A stretch of 64,000 nucleotides of DNA. It comes from UBA7672 sp963738625 (GTDB lineage: Bacteria; Pseudomonadota; Alphaproteobacteria; Caulobacterales; Hyphomonadaceae). The stretch spans positions 1-64,000 of the forward strand of contig CAVTXH010000002.1 in the NCBI GenBank assembly GCA_963738625.1. The letters run 5' to 3'. The notes under the pieces are model-generated. The model saw only the letters and a list, made by a program, of their open reading frames with translations, did not search any database and was not told the origin of the DNA. The position numbers and the translations under genes are program-made. Positions 25,150-33,440 of this stretch are shown in pieces (positions within the stretch are counted from its first letter, which is position 1; every line of letters starts with the position of its first letter).

Positions 25150-26682
25150 TCATTGATAATAGTCGGGTCCTCGGATGTTGGCGTGTTGGACGGGATCGGG
25201 GTCGGGAGCGGGCTTGAGAAACGCCTTGTCGAGGCCGCTCTTGAGGATGTCTGCGATCGCCCCGCAGGTGCGTGCATCGAGATCGATGCCGCGACAACAG
25301 GCGGCCTCGAGCCGTTCGCCGCCGAAGCTCCGCTTCAGGGCGAGGATGCCAAGGCAGGCGCGAAAGCCTTGTTCAGGGTGAGGCCGATCTTCGAGGATGT
25401 GTTCGACCAGAGCGGCGGTCGCGGGGCCGATGCCGGCGGCTTCAGCTCTGAGGCGCTTGGGCGTCCAGTCGAAATGGCGCCGATGGCTGGAGGGCATGTG
25501 TTCGCGCGTCGTGGTGTGGCGATAGAGTGTGCGCGAGCGTGGATGGGCGGCGACCCTTGTTCCCTTGTGAAAAATCTCGACGGTGCGGGCGGTGATGCGG
25601 GCCTCGACGGGCTCTTTGATGAGCTGGAACGGCGCTGAGTACCAATGGCCATCGACCTCGATGTGATAGTCGGGGCCAAGCCGGGCCTTGCGCCATTCGG
25701 CGTAGACATAGGGCTGCGCTGGCAGAGGCTTCAACTCTGGCTGGTCGATCTCGCGGAACAGGTTGGCGCGAGAGCGCTTGAATGTGCGCGTGATCTTGGC
25801 GTTGAGCACGCCAAGCAGGAGGGCGACGGCGGCGTTGGCTTGCTCGAGGGACAAGAAGCGCTGGTGGCGCAGGCAAGCCAGGATCCATCGTTCAGCGACC
25901 AGGACGCCGGCTTCAACCTTGGCTTTATCGCGCGGGCGGTAGATGCGCGCTGGCAGAATGGCGGTCTCATAGTGTGCGGCGAAATCGGCGTAGGTGCGGT
26001 TGATGCCTGGTTCGTAGCGCGAAGGCTTGGTCACGCCGGACTTTAGATTATCCGGCACGATGGCCTTGGGCGCGCCGCCGAAGAAGGTCAGCGCGCAGGC
26101 GTGGGCGTCGATCCAATCTTCGAGGCCCTGGCTCCAGCGCAGGGTCGCGAAGGTGTAGCTGGAGGCGCCCATCACCGCGACAAAGAGCTGGGCAGTGCGC
26201 ACCTCGCCGTCGGGAAGGTAGATATCGAGGGTCATGCCAGCGAAATCGACGAAGAGCTTGTCGCCGGCCTGATGGACCTGGCGCATTACCGGCGAGGTCC
26301 GCCCGCGCCAATCGCGATAAAGATCGCAGAACCGGGAATAGCCGTAGCCGTCGGCAGATCCAGCCCGATACTCCTGCCAGAGAAGCGTCAGCGTGACGCC
26401 TTTGCGCTTCATCTCGGCATGGATGGCCGGCCAATCCGGCTCGGGTCGATCAATCAGCGGGCCGTCGGGCGTGGGAAACAGCCGCGCTTCGAGAGCGCCA
26501 TCGTCGAGCTCGTCGGGGATGGGCCAGGTGATGCCCGCAATCGCGGCGCGGCGCACGTACTCCATCGCCGTGCCCGCCGACACGCCGACAGCCGTGCCTG
26601 CCTCCCTAAGGCTCCGCCCGCAGGCGTGCTTCAGACGCAATACCTCGCGCACCTGGCGCATCGACTTCCTCCTGGCAGACAT
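25150..26682 (-). CDS. istA: IS21-family transposase IstA
   Basis: About 510 residues from ATG 26682 (MSARRKSMRQVREVLRL). An N-terminal helix-turn-helix (ACGRSLREAGTAVGVSAGTA) precedes an integrase-type DDE core: first Asp in KLFVDFAGMTLDIY, second in KAIVPDNLKSGV, Glu in KAKVEAGVLVAERW. A C-terminal Mu-type beta-barrel segment follows (HIEVDGHWYSAPFQLI). Complete length for the family. Confidence 0.92.
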   Translation of the reverse strand: MSARRKSMRQVREVLRLKHACGRSLREAGTAVGVSAGTAMEYVRRAAIAGITWPIPDELDDGALEARLFPTPDGPLIDRPEPDWPAIHAEMKRKGVTLTLLWQEYRAGSADGYGYSRFCDLYRDWRGRTSPVMRQVHQAGDKLFVDFAGMTLDIYLPDGEVRTAQLFVAVMGASSYTFATLRWSQGLEDWIDAHACALTFFGGAPKAIVPDNLKSGVTKPSRYEPGINRTYADFAAHYETAILPARIYRPRDKAKVEAGVLVAERWILACLRHQRFLSLEQANAAVALLLGVLNAKITRTFKRSRANLFREIDQPELKPLPAQPYVYAEWRKARLGPDYHIEVDGHWYSAPFQLIKEPVEARITARTVEIFHKGTRVAAHPRSRTLYRHTTTREHMPSSHRRHFDWTPKRLRAEAAGIGPATAALVEHILEDRPHPEQGFRACLGILALKRSFGGERLEAACCRGIDLDARTCGAIADILKSGLDKAFLKPAPDPDPVQHANIRGPDYYQ

Positions 26683-26832
26683 CGGATCCCCTTCGTTCAG
26701 GGGCCCACGTCTCGCACGGCACATGGCCTTCTCGGGCCTGTTCAGGATCGTCGGAATCGCTGTTCAGCTTCCGTCGGAACCCGTGTTCAGGTTCGATCGG
26801 AAACGGTGTTCAGCTTGGATCGGAATCAGCGT

Positions 26833-27054
26833 TCAGAATGCGTCGGTGCGCGCAGCTTGTACCCTCTCGACTTCAGTCACCCGCGCCAACAACTTATCCA
26901 GAAACGGTTGGCCGTATTTTGCCATTTTCTCGGGCGAGTAGCCCCGAATGGCTTCGCGATAGCGTTCGACCTCGTCCTTCAAGGCCGCCAGAAGGCGGTC
27001 CAGATCGCTGTCTGATAGTGTTTCGCGGCGCGCATATGCAGTCGAACTATGCAT
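26833..27054 (-). pseudogene. Small helical hypothetical gene with its 3' end displaced by IS21
   Basis: MHSSTAYARRETLSDSDLDR begins a 73-residue frame predicted to be mostly helical, with coiled-coil character (LLAALKDEVERYREAIRG). The native sequence runs to VTEVERVQA, and the last eight residues in this frame come from the IS21 end. Joining across the GCTTGTA duplication gives the ancestral end AARKD-stop from 24235-24249. The insertion thus changes only the last few residues, so a near-normal protein may still be made. No family recognised. Confidence 0.6.
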
Positions 27055-27119
27055 CGGGCACTTCTACCCAGCGAAGCGGTTGGCCTCAACGCTTGAGATG
27101 ACTGCATTTGGGCGATTTA

Positions 27120-28010
27120 CTAGTCCCACCAAAACGCCCAGTAGTCGCTCGCCATGAGTGCTGCCGCGAGTGGCGCGAGAGATCGATACGCCTGATCGAT
27201 AAGGTCGTTGTTGTAGACGTACATTTCCCGTGCGAGCGCCAAAGCTTCCTCACGTGACTGCGGCCTGCGAGCGACGCGCATTTCGAGGATGTCGCCAGCC
27301 AAAGTAACCAACTCCGCGCCGTAGCGGTCGCGCCACGAGCGGAACGCCGCCACATGATATTCCGGCGCTGGGCAAGCATTCCACCCGCCGAATTTCAAGT
27401 AAGCCGGTATCTCTGTCCAATCAGTCGTGGGAATCCGGGACAGGTGTATCCGCTCTGCCATCGCGCCAGTTTTGGCGTCCACGAACATCCCGAGCGGCTC
27501 AACTTTGTCGCCCTGCGCCGGCCATTCACCGATTGGGGGAGAAGGTCGACGCCCCTTCCAAGCCTTATCCATCTCCAGCTCAAGATCGCGCGGATGCACC
27601 AGTGCCTGCGCCCGTTTAAGAATGGCTTCCTTGCTGTTGTTCGGCATGCCGGGAAAGAGGGGCGTGACTAGACCGTCCGAAATACGAACAAGGCTCTCGT
27701 CGTTCCCAAGAATTACGGGCGCTCCTTGGCGCTCGGAATGAAGGCGATCCAACGTTGACAATGCCTCCTTGCCGGGAACGGTTAGCAGCTCGAAAGGAAA
27801 ATCCTTCGCGACGCTTTCCGCTGCCCGTCGATTTTGATCGTCAAACATCTCTTGGACGATGCGCAGCTTTTCTTCTTGGGTCGGCGCATCCTTGATCCGC
27901 TGTTGATACTTGGCTTGGTCAACGTCAGCGCGGACGCCACATGCGGAAGCGCTGAAAAACGCTGTAGCGGCTGCGAGGAATTTGCGGCGGTTCAAGCGAG
28001 CCCCATTCAC
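27120..28010 (-). CDS. Tat-exported DUF4253 protein
   Basis: 296 residues. The N-terminus (LNRRKFLAAATAFFSASAC) has a twin-Arg motif and a hydrophobic core ending near Cys 24, so Tat export, possibly as a lipoprotein, is likely. Residues about 180-296 are the DUF4253 domain: KFGGWNACPAPEYHVAAFRS, GDILEMRVARRPQSREEALA and the Trp-rich end DYWAFWWD. The function of DUF4253 is unknown; many members are cytoplasmic, so the exported form with a 150-residue helical N-terminal region is less usual. Flanked by repeat copy 10. Confidence 0.8.
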   Translation of the reverse strand: MNGARLNRRKFLAAATAFFSASACGVRADVDQAKYQQRIKDAPTQEEKLRIVQEMFDDQNRRAAESVAKDFPFELLTVPGKEALSTLDRLHSERQGAPVILGNDESLVRISDGLVTPLFPGMPNNSKEAILKRAQALVHPRDLELEMDKAWKGRRPSPPIGEWPAQGDKVEPLGMFVDAKTGAMAERIHLSRIPTTDWTEIPAYLKFGGWNACPAPEYHVAAFRSWRDRYGAELVTLAGDILEMRVARRPQSREEALALAREMYVYNNDLIDQAYRSLAPLAAALMASDYWAFWWD

Positions 28011-28100
28011 TGTTGGCTTCCGAGCTAAGCCCTAGGATACGGATCGCTCTGCCTGACGGCAACGTGGGGCGAGACTGGCGCATCACTTCTGAGTGGCAGC

Positions 28101-28256
28101 GAGGCGATCACCCGCCTGATCGGCAGGGCAGAAGCGACCGGCAATTCCCGAGCGCCCCTGCCGTTCGTAGCACCCCGCGGGCTTTGCGAGGTCGGGGCCC
28201 ACTTAGCCGGATTGACATGATGTGCGGCGGGCCAACTCGGGGCCGAAGCGGTCATT
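28101..28256 (+). repeat. Intergenic repeat family, copy 10, with an extra 3' half
   Basis: GAGGCGATCACCCGCC, CTGATCGGCAGGGCAGAAGC and GAGGTCGGGGCCC form one divergent copy. A second 3' half follows at once (AGCCGGATTGACATG...CAACTCGGGGCCGAAGCGG) in the same orientation. The tandem half suggests slippage or a nested insertion. Confidence 0.5.
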
Positions 28257-28731
28257 GTGGTGGAACGTCGGTCCCATCGCTTTCAAATAGCAACCCATCG
28301 CGCACCGACAGCCAGACGTCGGGTGATGAGCGCCGGTCGGTGAGGTTCCATGCGGGCTGCCCCTCGGCTGTTGCGAACGACAACAAATGTCGGTCCTCAC
28401 TAAGCGCGAGACTGATTTCGGGCAGCCGTCCAAACAAACTTAGGCCTGTTACGCGTGAGCCTCGAAGCAAATCGAAGGCAGGCTCCCAAAGCTCCTCTTC
28501 GCTCCAACTTCCGCAGATTATCGACGTCGCGCCCTCGATGCGCCAACTCCACTCGATGCAGATTGTGAGCTCGCCTAACGGATTGCCAAGTGAACCGTCC
28601 CGCCGAACCCGTCGTGGTGAAAGTGCGCCAAATTCCAAGAAGATGGCGGAGCCATACCCTCTCCAAAGGTGGCCAACCTCCATCCCGACAAGATCGGCGG
28701 CCACGCGTTTGAAAGTGTCCTCAGGGTTCAT
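28252..28731 (-). CDS. Hypothetical soluble protein
   Basis: About 159 residues from ATG 28731 (MNPEDTFKRVAADLVG); the upstream part of the longer frame overlaps a repeat copy and is not supported. The protein is mixed alpha/beta with a conserved-looking segment (GHLWRGYGSAIFLEFGAL) and a late strand region (LSLFGRLPEISLALSEDRHL). No family or signal peptide recognised. A single gene between repeat copies 10 and 11. Confidence 0.5.
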   Translation of the reverse strand: MNPEDTFKRVAADLVGMEVGHLWRGYGSAIFLEFGALSPRRVRRDGSLGNPLGELTICIEWSWRIEGATSIICGSWSEEELWEPAFDLLRGSRVTGLSLFGRLPEISLALSEDRHLLSFATAEGQPAWNLTDRRSSPDVWLSVRDGLLFESDGTDVPPQ

Positions 28732-28771
28732 TGCGGGCGAGTTTGGCGGTTTGAACGAATGTCCGCAACTG

Positions 28772-28870
28772 GGCGATGTCTTGCCTGATCGGTAGGGCAG
28801 GCGCGACCGGCAGCTCACGCGCGATCCTGCCAGTGACAACATTATCGCAAGGGCGCGAAGTTGGGGTCCA
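28772..28870 (+). repeat. Intergenic repeat family, copy 11 (divergent)
   Basis: CTGATCGGTAGGGCAGGCGC, GACCGGCAGCTCACG and ACAACATTATCGCAAGG...GTTGGGGTCC link the classic copies with the divergent type seen in copies 1 and 2. Confidence 0.5.
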
Positions 28871-28930
28871 TCAATCCTGCCCCCGGGGAGCAGGGAGTGC
28901 GCCAGCCTTTTGTAACAAATGCGGGGTGCC

Positions 28931-29218
28931 TTATGCGGCAGCCACGGATAGCCGAAGGCCCATAGCGCGCAACACGCCGAGTAGTGTCGCGAGCCTTGGA
29001 TTGCCAGCGTCGCTGAGGGTCCGGTAAAGCGTTTCGCGAGAAAGCCCGCTCTCCTCTGCGATCGTCGCCATACCTTGAGAGCGAGCTACCACGCCAAGTG
29101 CCTCGGCAATTTCATTGGCGTCACCGTCCGCCAACACGGCGTCTAGATAAAGAGCCGCATCGTTCGGAGTTTTGATGTGGTCCGCCACGTCGAAGGGTGA
29201 AAACTTAGCTTTCGTCAT
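28931..29218 (-). CDS. HigA-like antitoxin (probable addiction-module antidote protein)
   Basis: 95 residues. A short N-terminal arm (FSPFDVADHIKTPNDAALYL) and a helix-turn-helix (MATIAEESGLSRETLYRTLS) match the antidote family paired downstream of Gp49/HigB-type toxins. The first codons overlap the end of the toxin gene by 14 bases. It is expected to bind the toxin and repress the pair's promoter. Confidence 0.85.
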   Translation of the reverse strand: MTKAKFSPFDVADHIKTPNDAALYLDAVLADGDANEIAEALGVVARSQGMATIAEESGLSRETLYRTLSDAGNPRLATLLGVLRAMGLRLSVAAA

Positions 29219-29522
29219 GGTTTTGCTCTTTCCATTCGTCCCATAGCTTCTTGGCCGCTCTAATGTCCCGGTCCTGACTGGACTTGTCGCCGCCGCCGAG
29301 AATGATCACCAATTCCTCTCCGCGTTGGCCGTAATAGACGCGATAGCCGGGTCCGAAATCGATCTTCAGTTCGCTCACACCCTCACCAACCGGTGCAACA
29401 CGACCAGGATTGCCGCGCTCTAGGCGAGCAAGGCGACGCAGCACCTGGACGACCCCGGCGCGGTCGCGGAGGTTATCGATCCATTCCGCAAACGCTTCGG
29501 ACTTGATCACCGTCGGCATACG
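29205..29522 (-). CDS. RelE/ParE-type toxin (HigB-like addiction-module killer)
   Basis: About 105 residues from ATG 29522 (MPTVIKSEAFAEWIDNLRDR). The fold signature is complete: RDRAGVVQVLRRLARLERGN, the central basic and acidic strand GVSELKIDFGPGYRVYY, and the C-terminus GDKSSQDRDIRAAKKLWDEW. Such proteins cleave mRNA at the ribosome. It is the first gene of the toxin-antitoxin pair. The 5' gap holds repeat copy 12. Confidence 0.87.
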   Translation of the reverse strand, partial: RMPTVIKSEAFAEWIDNLRDRAGVVQVLRRLARLERGNPGRVAPVGEGVSELKIDFGPGYRVYYGQRGEELVIILGGGDKSSQDRDIRAAKKLWDEWKEQNHDES

Positions 29523-29572
29523 GAAATGTATCTTATGGGCTACAAATGTCAATACCGCTTCGATGGCCGGAA

Positions 29573-29674
29573 GGGGCGATCTCCCGCCGGGTTCGCTAGG
29601 GCGGGATGACCGGCAGCTGTTGGGCGACCCAGCCACATCGCCACAATCGCCATTTCGGGTGACTCGGGGCCCAT
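29573..29674 (+). repeat. Intergenic repeat family, copy 12
   Basis: CCCGCCGGGTTCGCTAGGGC, GGGATGACCGGCAGCTGTTG, GGCGACCCAGCCACATCGCC and TTTCGGGTGACTCGGGGCCC follow the family order closely. It lies between divergent genes. Confidence 0.7.
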
Positions 29675-29719
29675 TGCTGCCGCTGGATAAGTCGCCAAAA
29701 CTTGCGCTAGCTTTATGAG

Positions 29720-30148
29720 ATGCAACCCGCGAAATTCGGACGTGTTCTTATTCTGGCCGTGGGCGTCGCCGCCTGCGACGCGCCACTACACCCTGAGACC
29801 CCGCCACTTCTAAAAGGGGTCAGAGTTGGTCGAGAGTATTTTTATCCGTGCCCACCGGACGCTTCTTTTCACTGGAAGGTTTCCTCCTCATCGGAGTTCG
29901 AGACGCGGTTGAAAGAACTTGTTTTGCTAGATTCCGCTGAGGAGACGTTGATTAGGGCCCTCGCCGATCAGGGATTCAAGCTACAGGAACCACCGTGTGC
30001 GGACGACCCAGCGGTACGCTCTGCCGGTTTCATGCAGTCTGGCGGAGGCTTCACTTCGTATCCAATTTACGCAAGGGCATATTGGCGCGTGAATGCTCAC
30101 AACAGGATCGAATGGATTCACGGAAACGTCGGCTTCACCGGTCCTTGA
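29720..30148 (+). CDS. Hypothetical lipoprotein
   Basis: 142 residues with a signal peptide ending in a lipobox (LILAVGVAAC, Cys near residue 19). The mature part is small and contains two short Cys-bearing segments (YFYPCPPDASFHW, EPPCADDPAVR) that may form a disulfide. The C-terminus is beta-rich (AYWRVNAHNRIEWIHGNVGF). No family recognised. It follows repeat copy 12 by 46 bases. Confidence 0.5.
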   Translation: MQPAKFGRVLILAVGVAACDAPLHPETPPLLKGVRVGREYFYPCPPDASFHWKVSSSSEFETRLKELVLLDSAEETLIRALADQGFKLQEPPCADDPAVRSAGFMQSGGGFTSYPIYARAYWRVNAHNRIEWIHGNVGFTGP

Positions 30149-30383
30149 ACTGCGGCGCAGCGAACGACCGCTTCGGGGCGATGAACGTGCATTCGTAACC
30201 TTCGGCCCATCCGGCAGGAATGCGACGGATTCCGGCCATTCGGCAGAGCACGGCTCGGGACGGTGTTGGTGTGTAACCCCACCGCAACCCCACGACCCCA
30301 AAACCCGATTTCCTAGTTGGAATGCGTCCCGGATCCGATGACAACAGATCTGCTGCTCCATGGAGTCCGCCGCATCGATCAAT
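30149..30383. other. Gap between the cassette-like region and the AlpA gene; no gene seen
   Basis: 235 bases without a convincing frame. It includes a C-rich stretch (CCCCACCGCAACCCCACG, 30280-30297) near what could be the edge of the integrated element that starts with the AlpA-type gene. No attachment-site repeat was identified. Confidence 0.3.
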
Positions 30384-30605
30384 TCAAGTAAGTGCCACCG
30401 TCGCTGGTTTTGTTGACTGCTGGGCCGCCATCCAACGCCGCACGTCGCTTTCTCGCCAGGCCACTCGGCCCGGACTAATCCGGACCGGGGCAGGGAACTG
30501 ACCCGCACGGATCATTCGCCAGCGCGTAGATCGGCTGACCGGATGCAATCGCTCGACGTCGCACAGCGACAAGAAGCGGTCTTGTGGTTCGGGTTCATGG
30601 ATCAC
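30384..30605 (-). CDS. AlpA-family excisionase-like regulator
   Basis: 73 residues with a MerR-like helix-turn-helix: FLSLCDVERLHPVSRSTRWR, then MIRAGQFPAPVRISPGRVAW and RESDVRRWMAAQQ. This is the AlpA pattern of prophage and integrative elements, where the protein activates or acts as excisionase for a linked integrase. No intact integrase is adjacent. It marks the start of mobile-element DNA here. Confidence 0.85.
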   Translation of the reverse strand: MIHEPEPQDRFLSLCDVERLHPVSRSTRWRMIRAGQFPAPVRISPGRVAWRESDVRRWMAAQQSTKPATVALT

Positions 30606-30987
30606 GATCCGCCTCCGTCAAGCGATGCTGTCGTGCGTGCGCGTGCGCGCGGGTAGCCAGGGTCGTGCGCCTTTTTGCGATTGCTGTGACTAGAAACGAA
30701 AAACGGCTTCCGGCCGCCCGTATTGTTAGTGGCGCTGGAAGGACCCATGAGGGGTACCCTTGCTTCCTGTTCCTTAAAGGCTGCCAGGAGAAAAGTTGGT
30801 CCTGCGGATTCCGACGTAGATCGGCCGGGCAATACGAAATGAGTTCGGCCGGGGTTTCCAAGGTGAGGTCGGCCGCCGAATCCAAAGTGAGTTCGGCCAC
30901 CGATTCCGATTTGAGTTCGGCCACCCCCTCGGGGTGACGGGGAGCGGGCTTCGGGCATGGGTTGTCCCCTTCATCAGGAGGGGGCTC

Positions 30988-32541
30988 ATGCGCGGAAAGC
31001 CGATCAGAATGCACCACATCAGGGAAGTGCTGCGTCAGAAGGCAGGCGGCGCCAGCAACCGGATGATCTCCGGGTGTCTGGGGATCGCCCGCTCGACGGT
31101 CGCTGACGTGATCGAGCGGGCGGCGGAGGCGGGGCTGAGCTGGCCGGAAGCGGGCGCGTTGTCGGATGCGGCGCTGGCGGGGGCGATGTTCAAGCGCGGG
31201 GCGGTCTCTCCGCATCTGGGGGCGCGGCGTCATGTCGAGCCGGACTGGACGGCGATCCATCTTGAGCTGAAGCGCCCCCATGTCACGCTGGCGCTGCTCT
31301 GGGAGGAGTACCGACGGGCGAATGCCAAGGGCTATGGCTACTCGCGGTTCTGTGAGCTCTACCGCGGCTTTGAAGAGAAGCTCGCCCCGACGATGCGTCA
31401 GGTCCACGTGGCTGGCGAGAAGCTGTTCGTCGACTTCGCCGGCGGGACTGTGCCTGTACTGGTCGACCGACTGAAGGGACAGATCCGCCAGGCACAGATC
31501 TTCGTGGCGACGCTGGGGGCGTCATCCTACACCTTCGCTGAGGCGACCTGGACGCAGACGACGGCCGACTGGGTAGGCGCCCAGGCCAGTGCGCTGGCCT
31601 TCTTCGGCGGCGCGCCGCGTCTGATCGTGCCGGACAACCCGAAGGCTGTGATCGTCAAGGCGTGCTTCTACGAGCCGAGCGTGCAGCGGACCTATGCGGA
31701 CTTCGCCGCGCACTACAACATCGGCGTTCTCAATGCCCGGCCACGCCGTCCTCGGGACAAGGCCAAGGTCGAATCTGGCGTGCAGCTGGTGCAGCGCTGG
31801 ATCCTGGCGGCGCTGCGGAACCAGCGGTTTACCTCGCTTGCAGAGTTGAACGCGGCCATCAGGGTGTTGGTGACGCGGCTCAATGAGCGTCCCATGCGCA
31901 AGCTCAGGACGACGCGGGCGGTGCTGTTCGAGACCGTCGAGAAGCCGGCGCTGAGACCGTTGCCGACGGAGCCTTATGTTTACGCCGAATGGAAGATCGC
32001 GCGTGTCGGCCTTGATTATCATGTCGACATCGGCGGCCACTACTACTCGGTCCCCTACCGGTATCTGCGGGCTCAGGTCGACGTCCGTATCGCGGCGCGC
32101 ACTGTAGAAATCTTCCTCAAGGGCGAGCGGATCGCCACCCACCGGCGCGAAGGGACATGCGGGCGCCACACCACGCAGCCCGATCACATGCCGGAGAACC
32201 ACCGCGCCTACTCCAACTGGACGATCGAGAAGATCACGGCCGAAGCCGACAGGGTCGGCGTCTCCACCGCCATGCTGGTGCAGCTGATCATCGCGGGCAA
32301 AGACCATCCCGTTCAGGGCATCCGAACGGGGCTGGGGATCGTCCAGCTCGCTCGCCAGTATGGCCCCGAGCGTCTCGAGAAAGCGGTCGCGCGCGCTCTG
32401 GAAAGCGGGCTGAGGAGCTATGGCTCGGTCCGTTCGATCCTCGAGAACAAGCTCGATCAACATGCCCCCGCCAAGACGGGCGCTGATGCACGGCCCATCG
32501 GCGCGCATCCCAACGTCCGCGGCCGAAGCTATTACCACTGA
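30988..32541 (+). CDS. istA: IS21-family transposase IstA
   Basis: About 517 residues from ATG 30988 (MRGKPIRMHHIREVLRQ), which follows AGGAGGGGG. The frame opens upstream at 30934 inside the terminal repeats. The N-terminal helix-turn-helix covers NRMISGCLGIARSTVADVIE. The DDE core has Asp in KLFVDFAGGTVPVL, Asp in RLIVPDNPKAVI and Glu in KAKVESGVQLVQRW. The C-terminal barrel segment is YHVDIGGHYYSVPYRYL. Complete. Confidence 0.92.
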   Translation: MRGKPIRMHHIREVLRQKAGGASNRMISGCLGIARSTVADVIERAAEAGLSWPEAGALSDAALAGAMFKRGAVSPHLGARRHVEPDWTAIHLELKRPHVTLALLWEEYRRANAKGYGYSRFCELYRGFEEKLAPTMRQVHVAGEKLFVDFAGGTVPVLVDRLKGQIRQAQIFVATLGASSYTFAEATWTQTTADWVGAQASALAFFGGAPRLIVPDNPKAVIVKACFYEPSVQRTYADFAAHYNIGVLNARPRRPRDKAKVESGVQLVQRWILAALRNQRFTSLAELNAAIRVLVTRLNERPMRKLRTTRAVLFETVEKPALRPLPTEPYVYAEWKIARVGLDYHVDIGGHYYSVPYRYLRAQVDVRIAARTVEIFLKGERIATHRREGTCGRHTTQPDHMPENHRAYSNWTIEKITAEADRVGVSTAMLVQLIIAGKDHPVQGIRTGLGIVQLARQYGPERLEKAVARALESGLRSYGSVRSILENKLDQHAPAKTGADARPIGAHPNVRGRSYYH

Positions 32542-32552
32542 GGAGAGAAGCG

Positions 32553-33296
32553 ATGCTGACCCACCCGACGACCAACCAGCTTGCGGCCATGGGGCTGCAT
32601 GGCATGGCCAAGGCGTTCACCGAGCTTGGCGCCAGCGCCGATGCCGACAACCTGACCCATGGAGAGTGGCTGGCGTTGTTGCTCGAGCGTGAGACGACGT
32701 TCCGTCAGGACCGGCGTCTGACGGCGCGGCTGCGATATGCCCACCTGCGCCACACAGCGGCGCCTGAGGACATCGACTGGAAGACGGCGCGCGGCCTTGA
32801 TCGCGCGCTCTTCACGGGGCTGCTGAAAGGCAACTGGATCGACGCCGGCGAAGCGCTGATCGTGACTGGTCCGACCGGGGTCGGCAAAAGCTGGCTTGGG
32901 TGCGCCATCGGCTTGCAGGCCTGCCGCGACAACCGGTCGGTGCTCTACACCCGCGTTCCAAAACTGTTCGCCGATCTCGCGCTGGCGCATCTGGACGGCC
33001 GCTATCCCCGCCTGATGCGCTCGCTTGGCAAAGTGAAGCTGCTCATCCTCGACGACTGGGGCCTGGAGCCGCTCGACGCCCAGCAGCGTCATGACCTGAT
33101 GGAGATCCTCGAGGAGCGCTATGGGCGCGGCGCGACACTGATCACCAGCCAGGTCCCGGTCGATCGCTGGCACGACATCATCGGCGATCCAACCTATGCC
33201 GACGCGATCCTCGACCGTCTCGTTCACAACGCACATCGCATCGCGCTCACGGGCGACAGTCTACGCCGCCTCAAGCGCTCCAAAACGACTGCTTGA
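32553..33296 (+). CDS. istB: IS21-family helper ATPase IstB
   Basis: 247 residues, AAA+ ATPase: Walker A is VTGPTGVGKSWLG, Walker B is KLLILDDWGLEPLD, followed by ATLITSQVPVDRWHDIIG and the ending HNAHRIALTGDSLRR. GAGGAGAG precedes ATG, 11 bases after the istA stop. It shares architecture, but only moderate similarity, with the IstB at 24372-25124. Confidence 0.92.
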   Translation: MLTHPTTNQLAAMGLHGMAKAFTELGASADADNLTHGEWLALLLERETTFRQDRRLTARLRYAHLRHTAAPEDIDWKTARGLDRALFTGLLKGNWIDAGEALIVTGPTGVGKSWLGCAIGLQACRDNRSVLYTRVPKLFADLALAHLDGRYPRLMRSLGKVKLLILDDWGLEPLDAQQRHDLMEILEERYGRGATLITSQVPVDRWHDIIGDPTYADAILDRLVHNAHRIALTGDSLRRLKRSKTTA

Positions 33297-33440
33297 CCAC
33301 AACCGAAACCGAAGACAATCGTAGCCACGCCTGAAGGACGCTCGACCCCTGTCGAACTCACTTTGGAATGACCGGCCGAAGCAGTCGGAATCCGCAGTTG
33401 GTCCTGTCCGCGAAAGCGCCAGAGCGTTCCGGGAGGATGC

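Larger units (their letters stand above)
24257..26854 (-). mobile_element. IS21-family insertion sequence with 7-bp target duplication
   Basis: GCTTGTA flanks both ends (24250-24256 and 26855-26861). The terminal inverted repeats read AGCGCATACCGATG inward from the left and TGCGCGCACCGACG from the right, then both continue with several internal copies of a CTGAACxCCGTTTCCGATC-type motif (right end 26760-26850, left end 24270-24345), the multiple terminal repeats typical of IS21. It carries istA and istB on the minus strand. Both genes look intact. Confidence 0.85.
30803..33396 (+). mobile_element. IS21-family insertion sequence with 8-bp target duplication
   Basis: GTTGGTCC is duplicated perfectly (30795-30802 and 33397-33404). 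The ends read TGCGGATTCCGACGTAGATC from the left and TGCGGATTCCGACTGCTTCG from the right, followed on both sides by GAGTTCGGCC- or GAGTTCGACA-type subterminal repeats (four or more on the left, 30836-30925). It carries istA and istB, plus strand, both apparently intact. Its ends and proteins differ clearly from the IS21 element at 24257-26854. Confidence 0.92.

Noticed and set aside
12035..29674. Repeats as integron attC sites
   Set aside because: Copies have a short internal CCGGC/GCCGG dyad but no RYYYAAC/GTTRRRY core pair at the ends and no overall palindrome, and no integron integrase with its extra domain is seen. Only the cassette-like layout was kept.
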